Assembly: GCA_949283655.1 (NCBI GenBank)
Contig: CASDTH010000049.1
Coordinates: 1 to 59,944, forward strand
Reading direction: 5' to 3'
Length of the DNA stretch: 59,944 nt
Source: an uncultured bacterium
Lineage (GTDB): Bacteria > Bacillota > Clostridia > Oscillospirales > Acutalibacteraceae
This document shows positions 39,926 to 47,575 of the stretch, piece by piece; position 1 is the stretch's first letter, and every line of letters begins with the position of its first letter. A model generated the notes under the pieces. That model was given only the letters and a program-made list of their open reading frames with translations. It searched no databases and was not told where the DNA came from. The position numbers were made by a program, and so were the translations under genes.

Positions 39926-40237
39926 ATGGAAGACGCATACAACCCCAATATCATCACCGTCACCGATGATGATGGCACAGAGCATGTTTTTGAAGAGCTG
40001 GACCGCATCGAGACGGATGCAAACCGTTACGTTGCCCTGATGCCCTCCTATGAGGATTCCGCAACGCTGTTAGAGGATGACGGCGAGTTGATTATCGTCA
40101 GAGTGGTAGAGGAGAATGGTGAAACGTTCCTCTACCCGATTGAGGACGACGAGGAGTTTCACGAAATTGCGCATATCTTTGAGGAGCGACTGCAAGATCT
40201 GTTTGAAATTGATGTGGAAGAAGACGAAACCATCTGA
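39926..40237 (+). CDS. DUF1292 (YrzB-like) acidic protein
   Basis: The 103 residues, from MEDAYNPNIITVTDDDGTEH, are a small, very acidic DUF1292 domain (EHVFEELDRIETDANRYVAL, GELIIVRVVEENGETFLYPI). In Firmicutes this family usually lies after alaS, ireB and ruvX; none of these is next to it here. The molecular role is unknown. The ATG at 39926 begins the conserved part; the frame upstream runs into the repeat element. AGAGAAAGG lies about 15 bp upstream. Downstream lies the probable 6S RNA. Confidence 0.87.
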   Translation: MEDAYNPNIITVTDDDGTEHVFEELDRIETDANRYVALMPSYEDSATLLEDDGELIIVRVVEENGETFLYPIEDDEEFHEIAHIFEERLQDLFEIDVEEDETI

Positions 40238-40301
40238 TTCCTCTTTCTCCCTTTGCTATTCTCCCTGCCTTGTTCGATCACTACGGCTATTATAACCCAA
40301 C

Positions 40302-40453
40302 ACATTCTAATAGAGAGCCTTGCTCCGCCGGCAGACTGCAGACCTCCCGTCCCGAACGGGCCGGAGGAAGGGAGCGAGAAACCGGTGGGAGGGCACTCAC
40401 CTGCTTATTGAGGCAGGTTATTAATCGCCGTTCCCGGCATGGCGGGGATTTTT
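40302..40453 (+). ncRNA. ssrS: Probable 6S RNA
   Basis: The transcript would start a few bases after a TATAAC -10 box (40291-40296) and end at an intrinsic hairpin (CGCC/GGCG, 40426-40444, then ATTTTT). The 3' part reads GGCACTCACCT, a hairpin ACCTGC/GCAGGT, then GTTATTAATCGCC, the layout of the conserved 3' strand of 6S RNA (compare the bacterial pattern GGCAC..TCACCT-hairpin-AGG..GTTA). The 5' part AATAGAGAGCCTTGC can close a terminal stem with GCAGGTTATT. The 5' half also contains CCCGT/ACGGG within CCTCC/GGAGG. 6S RNA binds the SigA holoenzyme in stationary phase. Rest of the 40238-40603 gap: the mreB promoter (TTGACA at 40531). Confidence 0.6.
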
Positions 40454-40603
40454 ATGCAATCCAAGGCCCTTCAGTCACAGGATGATTGAGGGGTTTTCCC
40501 TTTTTATACGGCCAGTTCGACAGATCTCATTTGACAAATTCCCGCGATTCGTATACGCTAATACAGATCACGCAGCAGCACAAGACAGCTTGGAGGTGAG
40601 GGT

Positions 40604-41638
40604 ATGTTCGGCTTAGGCGTCGGGATCGACTTGGGCACAAGCTCAGTCATGATCTACGTGGAGGGAAAAGGCATCGTTCTGGCGGAACCCTCCGTTATTG
40701 CCTGCGAAACCAGGGGCGGGGAAATGCTCGCTGTGGGTGAGCCCGCTTACCGGATGATCGGCCGCAACCCCGAATCCATTTCCGTTATCCGCCCTCTAAA
40801 GGATGGCGTTGTTTCTGATTTTCCCATGACAGAAAAGATGCTCCAGCACTATATTCAAAAAATCTGTGGGAACCGTATTTTCAAGCCCCATGTGATTGTG
40901 TGCATGCCAAGCTCCGTCACCAACTTGGAAAAGCGTACTATTTTAGATGTTGTCACAGCCTCCGGCGCAGGGATGGCCTGCCTGATTGAGGAGCCGCTCG
41001 CCGCCGCCATTGGCGCGGGGATTGATATTCATCACCCGTATGGCACCATGATCGTCGATATGGGCGGTGGCACGACGGATATCGCCGTGATCACCATGGG
41101 CAGCATTGCAATTTCCGGCTCCGTCCGTATTGCAGGGAATGAATTTGATGAGGCCATTTTGCGCTATGTCAAAACCTATAAGAACGTCGTCATTGGTGAA
41201 CGCACGGCGGAGGAGATCAAAAAACAAATTGGCTGCGCCTATGTCCGCGAGGAAGAGGTGGCCATGATCGCCAAGGGCAAAAACTATATCACCGGCATGC
41301 CAGAGAGCTTTGAGATCACCTCCACAGAGGTATATGAGGCGATTAGCGACCTGCTGGATGATCTGTTTGAGGCGGTGCGTGGTATTCTGGAGGTCACCCC
41401 ACCTGAGCTGGTGGGGGATATCGCCACGGAAGGAATCGTCCTGACCGGCGGCGGCGCGCTTCTTTATGGAATGGATCGGATGATGCAAAAGCGCACAGGT
41501 ATCCGTGCCCGTGTGGCGGATGACCCGCTTCACTGCGTTGTAAAGGGCACAGGCGTTGCGCTAAAGGATATGAACGTTCTGGCGGATAACGGGTATATTT
41601 TCAAATCTCGCGAAGAAATCGTAGGCACACAGGATTAG
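40604..41638 (+). CDS. mreB: Rod-shape actin homologue MreB/Mbl
   Basis: The 344 residues contain the actin-fold nucleotide motifs: phosphate-1 GIDLGTSSVMIYV (about 7-19), connect-1, phosphate-2 MIVDMGGGTTDIAVI (about 148-162), and adenosine loop EGIVLTGGGALLYGMDRMM (about 280). MreB filaments guide lateral wall synthesis in rods. No mreC, mreD or rodA follows; the gene stands alone, which suggests an Mbl- or MreBH-type paralogue. GGAGGTGAGGGT precedes the ATG. The terminator at 41687 is shared with the convergent permease gene. Confidence 0.93.
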   Translation: MFGLGVGIDLGTSSVMIYVEGKGIVLAEPSVIACETRGGEMLAVGEPAYRMIGRNPESISVIRPLKDGVVSDFPMTEKMLQHYIQKICGNRIFKPHVIVCMPSSVTNLEKRTILDVVTASGAGMACLIEEPLAAAIGAGIDIHHPYGTMIVDMGGGTTDIAVITMGSIAISGSVRIAGNEFDEAILRYVKTYKNVVIGERTAEEIKKQIGCAYVREEEVAMIAKGKNYITGMPESFEITSTEVYEAISDLLDDLFEAVRGILEVTPPELVGDIATEGIVLTGGGALLYGMDRMMQKRTGIRARVADDPLHCVVKGTGVALKDMNVLADNGYIFKSREEIVGTQD

Positions 41639-41686
41639 CCGGATTTCAGGGGTTTCTCCTTTCAGCACGTAGAAAACGAGATACTT

Positions 41687-41724
41687 GAAGGCCTGCGCAC
41701 AGCATCTGCTGTGCGCAGGCCTTC
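41687..41724. terminator. Perfect hairpin between mreB and the permease operon
   Basis: GAAGGCCTGCGCACAGCA (41687-41704) pairs with its exact complement at 41707-41724, an 18-bp stem separating two convergent transcripts. The T-tracts are weak on both sides. Confidence 0.7.
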
Positions 41725-41777
41725 GGATTTCTCCCTTACTATATGGTGTTTTATATCTAAAATCCGAGATTTAGTAT

Positions 41778-42734
41778 TTATCGCTCCTCGCGGAAATAGT
41801 TGACGCCGCAGCCTGCAGGCTGTGCATTCTCCTTGCTTTTGCGGATGGAGGTGATGATCAAAACCAGCGCCGTGACAAGGAACGGCAGCATATCGAAGAT
41901 CGCCTCTGGAATCGAAATAATATTCTTTGGAATATAAAACTTCAGAATATTGAATGCGCCAAAGATGAAAGAGCCCAAAATCGCCTTAAACGGGTTCCAG
42001 CTGGCGAAAATCACAAGCGCCACCGCAATCCATCCGAGACCATTGACGCAATCCGTGACCCAAACGCCGCCGCACAGCACCAGTGAAATATAGGCGCCGC
42101 CAATGCCGCAAATCCCGCCGCCGAGCAGGATATTAGTATATTTCACGCGGGTCACCGAGATGCCCGCTGCATCCGCCGCACCAGGGTTTTCTCCCACTGC
42201 GCAAAGATTTAATCCCGTGCGGGTGTGGAAGATATAGAGGCCCATGGCAATACAGAGTAAAATTCCAAAATAGACAAACGGGTTGTATTGGAAAAAAAGC
42301 TTCCCCACATACGGCAAATCGCTGAGCACAGGGATGTGTATCTCCTGCACAGCATTTGTGATCCGCTCTGACAACTTCAGCACCGAAACGCCGGAAGACT
42401 CGCGCAGAAAATCCCCAAAGAAATTGGAGAAGCCCACGCCAAAAATGGTCAATGTCAAGCCGGTAACGTTTTGATTTGCCTTCAAGGTTACCGTCAAAAA
42501 AGCATAAACTAAGGCGGATAGGAGCCCTGCAATAAATGCGCCGAGCACGGCAAGCACAAGATTTTTTGTTACAAAGCCGACGTAAAATCCCGCGATTGCG
42601 CCGATGGACATCATGCCCTCTACGCCGAGATTCAGGTTACCTGCCCGCTCCGTTGTGATCTCACCGAGCGTGCCAAACATCAAAGGGGTGCCTGCCAGTA
42701 GAGCTGCGTGCAGGAAGTTCACCAGCGTGTTCAT
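41778..42734 (-). CDS. Nucleoside ABC transporter permease (YufQ/NupQ-like)
   Basis: The 318 residues have about eight membrane helices and the BPD_transp_2 features of BMP-type nucleoside importers: LLAGTPLMFGTLGEITTERA followed by GNLNLGVEGMM, GENPGAADAAGISV and GGICGIGGAYISLV. It is the last gene of the operon, overlapping the preceding permease by 4 bp (ATGA), and forms the heterodimeric pore with it. Confidence 0.9.
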   Translation of the reverse strand: MNTLVNFLHAALLAGTPLMFGTLGEITTERAGNLNLGVEGMMSIGAIAGFYVGFVTKNLVLAVLGAFIAGLLSALVYAFLTVTLKANQNVTGLTLTIFGVGFSNFFGDFLRESSGVSVLKLSERITNAVQEIHIPVLSDLPYVGKLFFQYNPFVYFGILLCIAMGLYIFHTRTGLNLCAVGENPGAADAAGISVTRVKYTNILLGGGICGIGGAYISLVLCGGVWVTDCVNGLGWIAVALVIFASWNPFKAILGSFIFGAFNILKFYIPKNIISIPEAIFDMLPFLVTALVLIITSIRKSKENAQPAGCGVNYFREER

Positions 42735-43843
42735 TTTGCCCGCCCCCCTTTCTTCCGGAGCGCAAAGGAATACCGGATGAAAAACTCACAGCCTAGAATG
42801 AAGAACAAGATAACCCCCTGCAAAATATCAGATGCATAGGAAGAGAGGCCGAAAGTTGTTTGGATCACGCCGCTGCCCTTCTCCAGAATACTAAACAGCG
42901 CGGTAAACACCAGAATCACAAAGGGATTGAGCTGCGCAAGCCAGGCCACGATAATCGCGGTAAAGCCCACACCGCTCGCAACACCTGTGGAGAGCGTGAA
43001 ATCCGTGCCCGTCACCTGCAGCATGCCCGCGATGCCGGAAACCGCACCACTTAGCAGCATCGTTACAAGCATCACGCGCTTGACATTGATGCCGGCATAT
43101 CGGGCCGTAGCCTGGCTCTCGCCCACCACGCTAATCTCATAGCCGCTTTTGGTATAACGCAGGTACACAAAGGTGAGCACAACCAGCAAAAGGCCGATGA
43201 TCCAGCCTGCCTGCACGCCAAACACCTTGCCCAAATAGGCATTCGCCTCAAACGTTGCAATTTTGGGGAAGCCGCGCGCCTCAGGATCCTGCCACGGCCC
43301 CTGGCGCAGATAATCTACCACATAAAAGGCGATGTAGTTGAGCATCAGCGTCAGCAGCGTTTCATTGGTGTTGAAGCGCGTTTTAAACAGCGCCGGGATC
43401 AACCCCCACAGGCCGCCACCGATCATTCCCGCTAAAAAGCAGACAATCATCAGCGGAATATGCGGCCAGTCGCTGTGAAACAATGCAAAGTAGGAGGCAA
43501 ACACAGCCCCCATAATTAGCTGCCCCTCTGCGCCAATATTCCAAAATTTCATTTTAAAAGCCAGCGTCACGCTCAGGGAGGTAATCAGCAGCGGAATCGC
43601 AATCTTCACCGTGGATTGAATTGCGATCTTACTGCGAAAACAACCGCGAACCATCTCCGCATAAACGCTCAGCGGGTTGTGCCCGAGCAGCAGGAGGAAC
43701 AACGCCCCTGCAACAATGGCCAGGCAAACCGCCCCCACACGCAGCAGTGAGGCTCGCACAGGCGGCAGCTCCGGTTTTTTCACAATACGAATGAGCGGCT
43801 CCGCCGCGCTCTTTGGCGCGGTGCCGGCAAGCTCTTTTCTCAT
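42731..43843 (-). CDS. Nucleoside ABC transporter permease (YufP/NupP-like)
   Basis: The 370 residues, from MRKELAGTAPKSA, are the second BPD_transp_2 permease: FLLLLGHNPLSVYAEMVRGC near 45, LLITSLSVTLAFKMKFWNIG followed by AEGQLIMGAV near 90, LMLNYIAFYVVDYL near 170, SGAVSGIAGMLQVTGTDF near 270. A long cytoplasmic N-terminus precedes the first helix. It overlaps the ATPase gene by 4 bp upstream and the partner permease by 4 bp downstream, so the three are translationally coupled. Confidence 0.9.
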   Translation of the reverse strand: MRKELAGTAPKSAAEPLIRIVKKPELPPVRASLLRVGAVCLAIVAGALFLLLLGHNPLSVYAEMVRGCFRSKIAIQSTVKIAIPLLITSLSVTLAFKMKFWNIGAEGQLIMGAVFASYFALFHSDWPHIPLMIVCFLAGMIGGGLWGLIPALFKTRFNTNETLLTLMLNYIAFYVVDYLRQGPWQDPEARGFPKIATFEANAYLGKVFGVQAGWIIGLLLVVLTFVYLRYTKSGYEISVVGESQATARYAGINVKRVMLVTMLLSGAVSGIAGMLQVTGTDFTLSTGVASGVGFTAIIVAWLAQLNPFVILVFTALFSILEKGSGVIQTTFGLSSYASDILQGVILFFILGCEFFIRYSFALRKKGGRAK

Positions 43844-45357
43844 GCGGCTCCTCCTTCCGTTTCGCCGGCCATCATCAGGCCGATCTGTTCTTTTGTCGCT
43901 TCCTGCGCCGCCAAAATGCCAGTCACCTCGCCATGGCACAGCACCAGAATGCGGTCGCACAGCTCCAGCAGCACATCCAAATCCTCGCCGATAAAGAGAA
44001 CTGCCACACCCTTTTTCTTCTGCTCGTTGAGCAGATCATAAATTGTGTAGGAGGAGTTGATATCCAGCCCCCGCACTGGGTAGGCAGTAATCAGCAGCTG
44101 CGGCTCCGATTCGATCTCGCGCCCCAGCAGCACCTTCTGCACGTTCCCGCCCGAGAGACGGGACACCGGCGTTGTAATGCCCGGGGTGGAGATATCCAGC
44201 TTCTCAATCAGCCGGAGCGCCAGCTCCCTCGCCGGCTTTTTGTTCACAAAAGGCCCTTTGCCGTTTTGATAAGATTTGAGCAGCATGTTATCCGTCATGC
44301 CCATAGAAGCCACTAGACCCATGCCCAAGCGGTCCTCCGGGATGAAGCTCATGCTGATGCCCATTTTTATGATTTCACGGGGGGACTTGCCCACGATATT
44401 TTCTTTTTTATAAAGGATCGCGCCCTTCTCCGCGCGCATCAGCCCAGCGATGGTCTCGCACAGCTCTTTTTGGCCACTGCCTGCCACACCTGCCACGCCC
44501 AGGATTTCCCCGCCGTTGAGATCAAAGGAAACATCGTTGAGCGCATAGACGCCCTCCTCATTGCGCACAGAAAGGTGATGCACCTCAAACAGCGCCTTTT
44601 CCTGCTCCACAACAGGCCGCTCAATTTCCAGCGAGACCTTTTTGCCTACCATGAGCTCTGTCAGCTCCTGCGCAGAGGTCTCTGCGGTGGTAACAGTCGC
44701 CACGCTCTTCCCCTTACGCAGAATGGTGACACGGTCGCTGATGGCGAGCACCTCGTTGAGCTTATGTGTGATGATAATCACTGCGCAGCCCTGATCGCGC
44801 ATGCTGCGCAGGATGGCGAACAGGCGCTCTGTCTCCTGCGGGGTGAGCACTGCCGTCGGCTCGTCCAGGATCAGGATATCCGCCCCGCGATAGAGCACCT
44901 TGAGAATTTCCACCGTCTGCTTCTCGCTGACGGACATATGATACGTTTTTTTCAGTGGGTCTATCTCCAGCCCATATTTCTGGCACAGAGCAGAAAGCTT
45001 TGCTGCCAGCTCCTTTTTCCCCAGGCGCCGGTCCAGTTTCGTGCCCATTACAATATTTTCCTGGGCAGTGAAAACGTCCACCAGCTTAAAATGCTGGTGG
45101 ATCATGCCGATGCCAAGTTTCAAGGCATCATGTGGGGACGGGATCGTTCGCTGCTGCCCGCGCACAAAAATGTCGCCTGCATCCGGATGATAAATACCGG
45201 ATAAGATATTCATCAGCGTTGTCTTGCCAGAGCCGTTTTCGCCAAGCAGGGCGAGAATCTCGCCCTGCTTGACGGACAGGCTGATATCATCATTGGCGAC
45301 AACCGGGCCAAAGGCTTTTGTAATATGTTTGAGCTCAATCGCTATCTTCTGCTCCAT
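43840..45357 (-). CDS. Nucleoside ABC transporter ATP-binding protein (YufO/NupO-like, tandem ABC)
   Basis: The 505 residues hold two ABC domains. The first has a canonical Walker A GENGSGKTT (39-47) and Walker B LILDEPTAV, with a degenerate signature SVSEKQTVEI. The second has a degenerate P-loop GVAGSGQKEL near 290, an intact signature RLSGGNVQK near 405 and a diverged Walker B (LLITAYPVRGLD). This asymmetry is normal for RbsA/YufO ATPases that energise sugar and nucleoside import. The start MEQKIAIELK at 45357 is preferred; a GTG at 45378 just after AGAGGATAG is an alternative adding seven residues. Confidence 0.92.
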   Translation of the reverse strand: MEQKIAIELKHITKAFGPVVANDDISLSVKQGEILALLGENGSGKTTLMNILSGIYHPDAGDIFVRGQQRTIPSPHDALKLGIGMIHQHFKLVDVFTAQENIVMGTKLDRRLGKKELAAKLSALCQKYGLEIDPLKKTYHMSVSEKQTVEILKVLYRGADILILDEPTAVLTPQETERLFAILRSMRDQGCAVIIITHKLNEVLAISDRVTILRKGKSVATVTTAETSAQELTELMVGKKVSLEIERPVVEQEKALFEVHHLSVRNEEGVYALNDVSFDLNGGEILGVAGVAGSGQKELCETIAGLMRAEKGAILYKKENIVGKSPREIIKMGISMSFIPEDRLGMGLVASMGMTDNMLLKSYQNGKGPFVNKKPARELALRLIEKLDISTPGITTPVSRLSGGNVQKVLLGREIESEPQLLITAYPVRGLDINSSYTIYDLLNEQKKKGVAVLFIGEDLDVLLELCDRILVLCHGEVTGILAAQEATKEQIGLMMAGETEGGAA

Positions 45358-45404
45358 CGTATCCAAATGTGATACCACCTATCCTCTTTCACCAAAATAC
45401 AGCC

Positions 45405-46571
45405 TCACTGATCGGCCACAACGTTGTCGACATACCAGTTGAGCTGGCCGGCAATATAGTCATCCTTGAGGTAGTCGCCGCTCTTCACCCGCTCTGTTCC
45501 AGCAGCATCCTTGATCGGGCCAGCAAAGACCTTCAGCGTGCCGTCCAGAATGCCCTCTGTTGCCTTATCAATTGCCTCTTGCGTACCCTCCGCGCAGTTA
45601 TCAGACAGCGGGGAGATGCCCAAAAGCCCTTCCTTCATGCCATCGAAATAGTTGGTCGGCGTCCACGTGCCATCGATCACCTGCTGGACTGCCTGCGTAT
45701 AGTAGACGCCCCAATTCCAGACCGTTGCGGTCAAATGGGCTTTTGGCGCCTCCGCCGTCATATCAGAATTATAGCCGCAGCCCCACACGCCGCGCTCCTG
45801 CGCAGCAATCTGCGGCTGAGCGGTATCCTGATGCTGGGCAATAACGTCGCAGCCCTCGTCGAGCAGCGCAATTGCAGCGCTTTTTTCCTTCTGCGGGTCA
45901 AACCACGTGTTGGTGACCTTAACATAGATCTTAGCATCCGGGTTCACGCTCTTCACGCCCAGTGCAAACGCATCGATGCCGCCGGTTACCTCCGGGTTAT
46001 CGCTGCCCTGTGCGGCTACATAGCCGATCTTGTTGCTCTTCGTCTTCAGGCCGGCGGCGATACCGGTCAGGTAGCGCGCCTCATAGATGCGGCCAAAATA
46101 GTTGTTGAGGTTTTTGCCGTTATTTTTATAGCCGGAGCAGTGGGAGAAGATCACATCCGGATACTCGGCGGCCAGTTGCTCCATGGTGTCCATATAGCCA
46201 TAGCTCGTGCCGAAGATGATATGGCAGCCCGCTTCAATGCACTCCCGGATAGCTGTCTCGATCGCAGTCTTATCCGTATCATCAATATCATTCTTGCGGA
46301 TAATCTGCTCCTCCCCAAGGCCAAGCTGATTCTGCATGGCGATAATGCCGCTATCGTGTGCATGGGTATAACCGGCCGTGTCGTTCGGATTGCCGATGTG
46401 GATCACACCGACCTTAATCTCTTCCTTTGGAACAGCGGGGAAAGCGTTTCCGGACGCTGCCGGCTCATTGCTGGACGGATCGCCTGTGTCGCCGCCACCG
46501 GAGCACGCCGCCAGCGCAAAGACCATGGCAAGCGCCATCAGTAACGCAAGTATTTTTGTGAACTTTTTCAC
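45405..46571 (-). CDS. BMP-family nucleoside-binding lipoprotein
   Basis: The 388 residues start with a lipoprotein signal peptide ending LAAC (Cys23), then the Bmp/PnrA fold: IKVGVIHIGNPNDTAGYTHA near 50, CHIIFGTSYGYMDTMEQLAA near 125, NYFGRIYEARYLTGIAAGLK near 165, YVAAQGSDNPEVTGGIDAF near 195. Members bind purine nucleosides on the cell surface and hand them to the YufOPQ-type importer encoded just downstream. The start is GTG at 46571 after AGGAGGAATGC. Confidence 0.93.
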   Translation of the reverse strand: MKKFTKILALLMALAMVFALAACSGGGDTGDPSSNEPAASGNAFPAVPKEEIKVGVIHIGNPNDTAGYTHAHDSGIIAMQNQLGLGEEQIIRKNDIDDTDKTAIETAIRECIEAGCHIIFGTSYGYMDTMEQLAAEYPDVIFSHCSGYKNNGKNLNNYFGRIYEARYLTGIAAGLKTKSNKIGYVAAQGSDNPEVTGGIDAFALGVKSVNPDAKIYVKVTNTWFDPQKEKSAAIALLDEGCDVIAQHQDTAQPQIAAQERGVWGCGYNSDMTAEAPKAHLTATVWNWGVYYTQAVQQVIDGTWTPTNYFDGMKEGLLGISPLSDNCAEGTQEAIDKATEGILDGTLKVFAGPIKDAAGTERVKSGDYLKDDYIAGQLNWYVDNVVADQ

Positions 46572-46630
46572 TTTTGCATTCCTCCTAATAAATTTTTATG
46601 TTACAGGGCCGAAACCGCATAGGCCCGCCC

Positions 46631-47212
46631 TTAACACTCCTGGGGTGCAAATTGGATTTTGCCGTCCTGCATGGATGCTACAATCGCCAACGATTCCAAC
46701 CGGATACCCCGGCTGCGAATGAGCTGCCCGCCGGGCTGGAACCCCTTTTCGATGACGATCCCAACGCCCTCCAGGCTTGCGCCGGCCTGATCCAAAATCT
46801 CTTTCAGGCCAATGAGCGCACGGCCATTTGCCAAAAAGTCGTCAATCACCAGCACATGATCCTCAGGGCCGAGGAAATCCTTGGAGACCCCAATCATATA
46901 GGATTTATTTTTAGTAAAGGAAAACACCTCGCTGGTGTAAAGGTTGCCTCCCACATTGCGGTGCGCGCCTTTTTTGGCAAAAACAACAGGCACAGAGAAA
47001 TACTGCGCGGCAATGCACGCAATCCCTATACCTGATGCTTCAATGGTTAAAATTTTATTAATTGGCGCAGATTGAAACCTCCGGCGGAATTCCTTCCCGA
47101 TCTCATTGAGCAGGCCCACGTCGATCTGATGGTTGAGAAACATATCCACCTTCAGAATATCGTCGCCCAGCACCTTGCCATCCTTCAGGATCCGCTCTTC
47201 CAGAAGCTTCAT
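46631..47212 (-). CDS. xpt: Xanthine phosphoribosyltransferase
   Basis: The 193 residues match Xpt, which converts xanthine and PRPP to XMP. The PRPP-binding motif is HVLVIDDFLANGRAL (about 117-131). The N-terminus MKLLEERILKDGKVLGDDIL and the segments LTIEASGIGIACIAAQYFSV and VVFAKKGAHRN are family signatures. It leads the nucleoside-import operon, tying purine uptake to salvage. Its start overlaps a possible 41-codon leader ORF by 4 bp (ATGA). GAGGGTGGGC lies about 10 bp before the ATG. Confidence 0.94.
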   Translation of the reverse strand: MKLLEERILKDGKVLGDDILKVDMFLNHQIDVGLLNEIGKEFRRRFQSAPINKILTIEASGIGIACIAAQYFSVPVVFAKKGAHRNVGGNLYTSEVFSFTKNKSYMIGVSKDFLGPEDHVLVIDDFLANGRALIGLKEILDQAGASLEGVGIVIEKGFQPGGQLIRSRGIRLESLAIVASMQDGKIQFAPQEC

Positions 47213-47334
47213 AAACGCATGCCCACCCTCATTTGGAATTTTGCAGGTAGCCCAACGGCTACGATCACCGGCGGTATCCCCGGCATAAAACTAAAAAGCA
47301 GCCGATCGGTTACCAGCTGCCGTTTTATTTTCAT
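47209..47334 (-). CDS. Possible 41-codon leader ORF overlapping xpt
   Basis: ATG at 47334 follows AAGAAGGCA and opens MKIKRQLVTDRLLFSFMPGI, then PPVIVAVGLPAKFQMRVGMRL, ending in ATGA shared with the xpt start. It reads across a terminator-like hairpin (47298-47320), so ribosome movement could affect it. It may equally be a chance frame; I do not recognise the peptide. Confidence 0.35.
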   Translation of the reverse strand: MKIKRQLVTDRLLFSFMPGIPPVIVAVGLPAKFQMRVGMRL

Positions 47335-47397
47335 TGCCTTCTTGCCGCGCCCTTCAATCAGTAAAGATAGTTTATAATAATTATGAACAGAAATCAA
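47293..47397 (-). promoter_or_regulatory. xpt operon promoter and leader hairpin
   Basis: Minus-strand TTGATT (47397-47392), a 15-bp spacer and TATAAA (47376-47371) are a plausible promoter. In the leader GCAGC (47320-47316) pairs with GCTGC (47302-47298) and is followed by TTTTT (to 47293), a short terminator. GTAGCC-GTTG-GGCTAC follows it. The purine-riboswitch aptamer expected before xpt was not found. Confidence 0.45.
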
Positions 47398-47575
47398 GTG
47401 CCTGCCGGCTTTTTTCACCGCAGAGCGACAATTTTATCGTTTGTCAAAATGGAAAATATAGCGCTGGCGTGTGAAAAAGCGCCACATAATTACGTAACGC
47501 TGCGGCCCCTCCCGCCTCAAAATCCACTGGGAAAAGGGGCCGCAGCCAAGCCATTGGCGAAACCGATTGCAAAGC

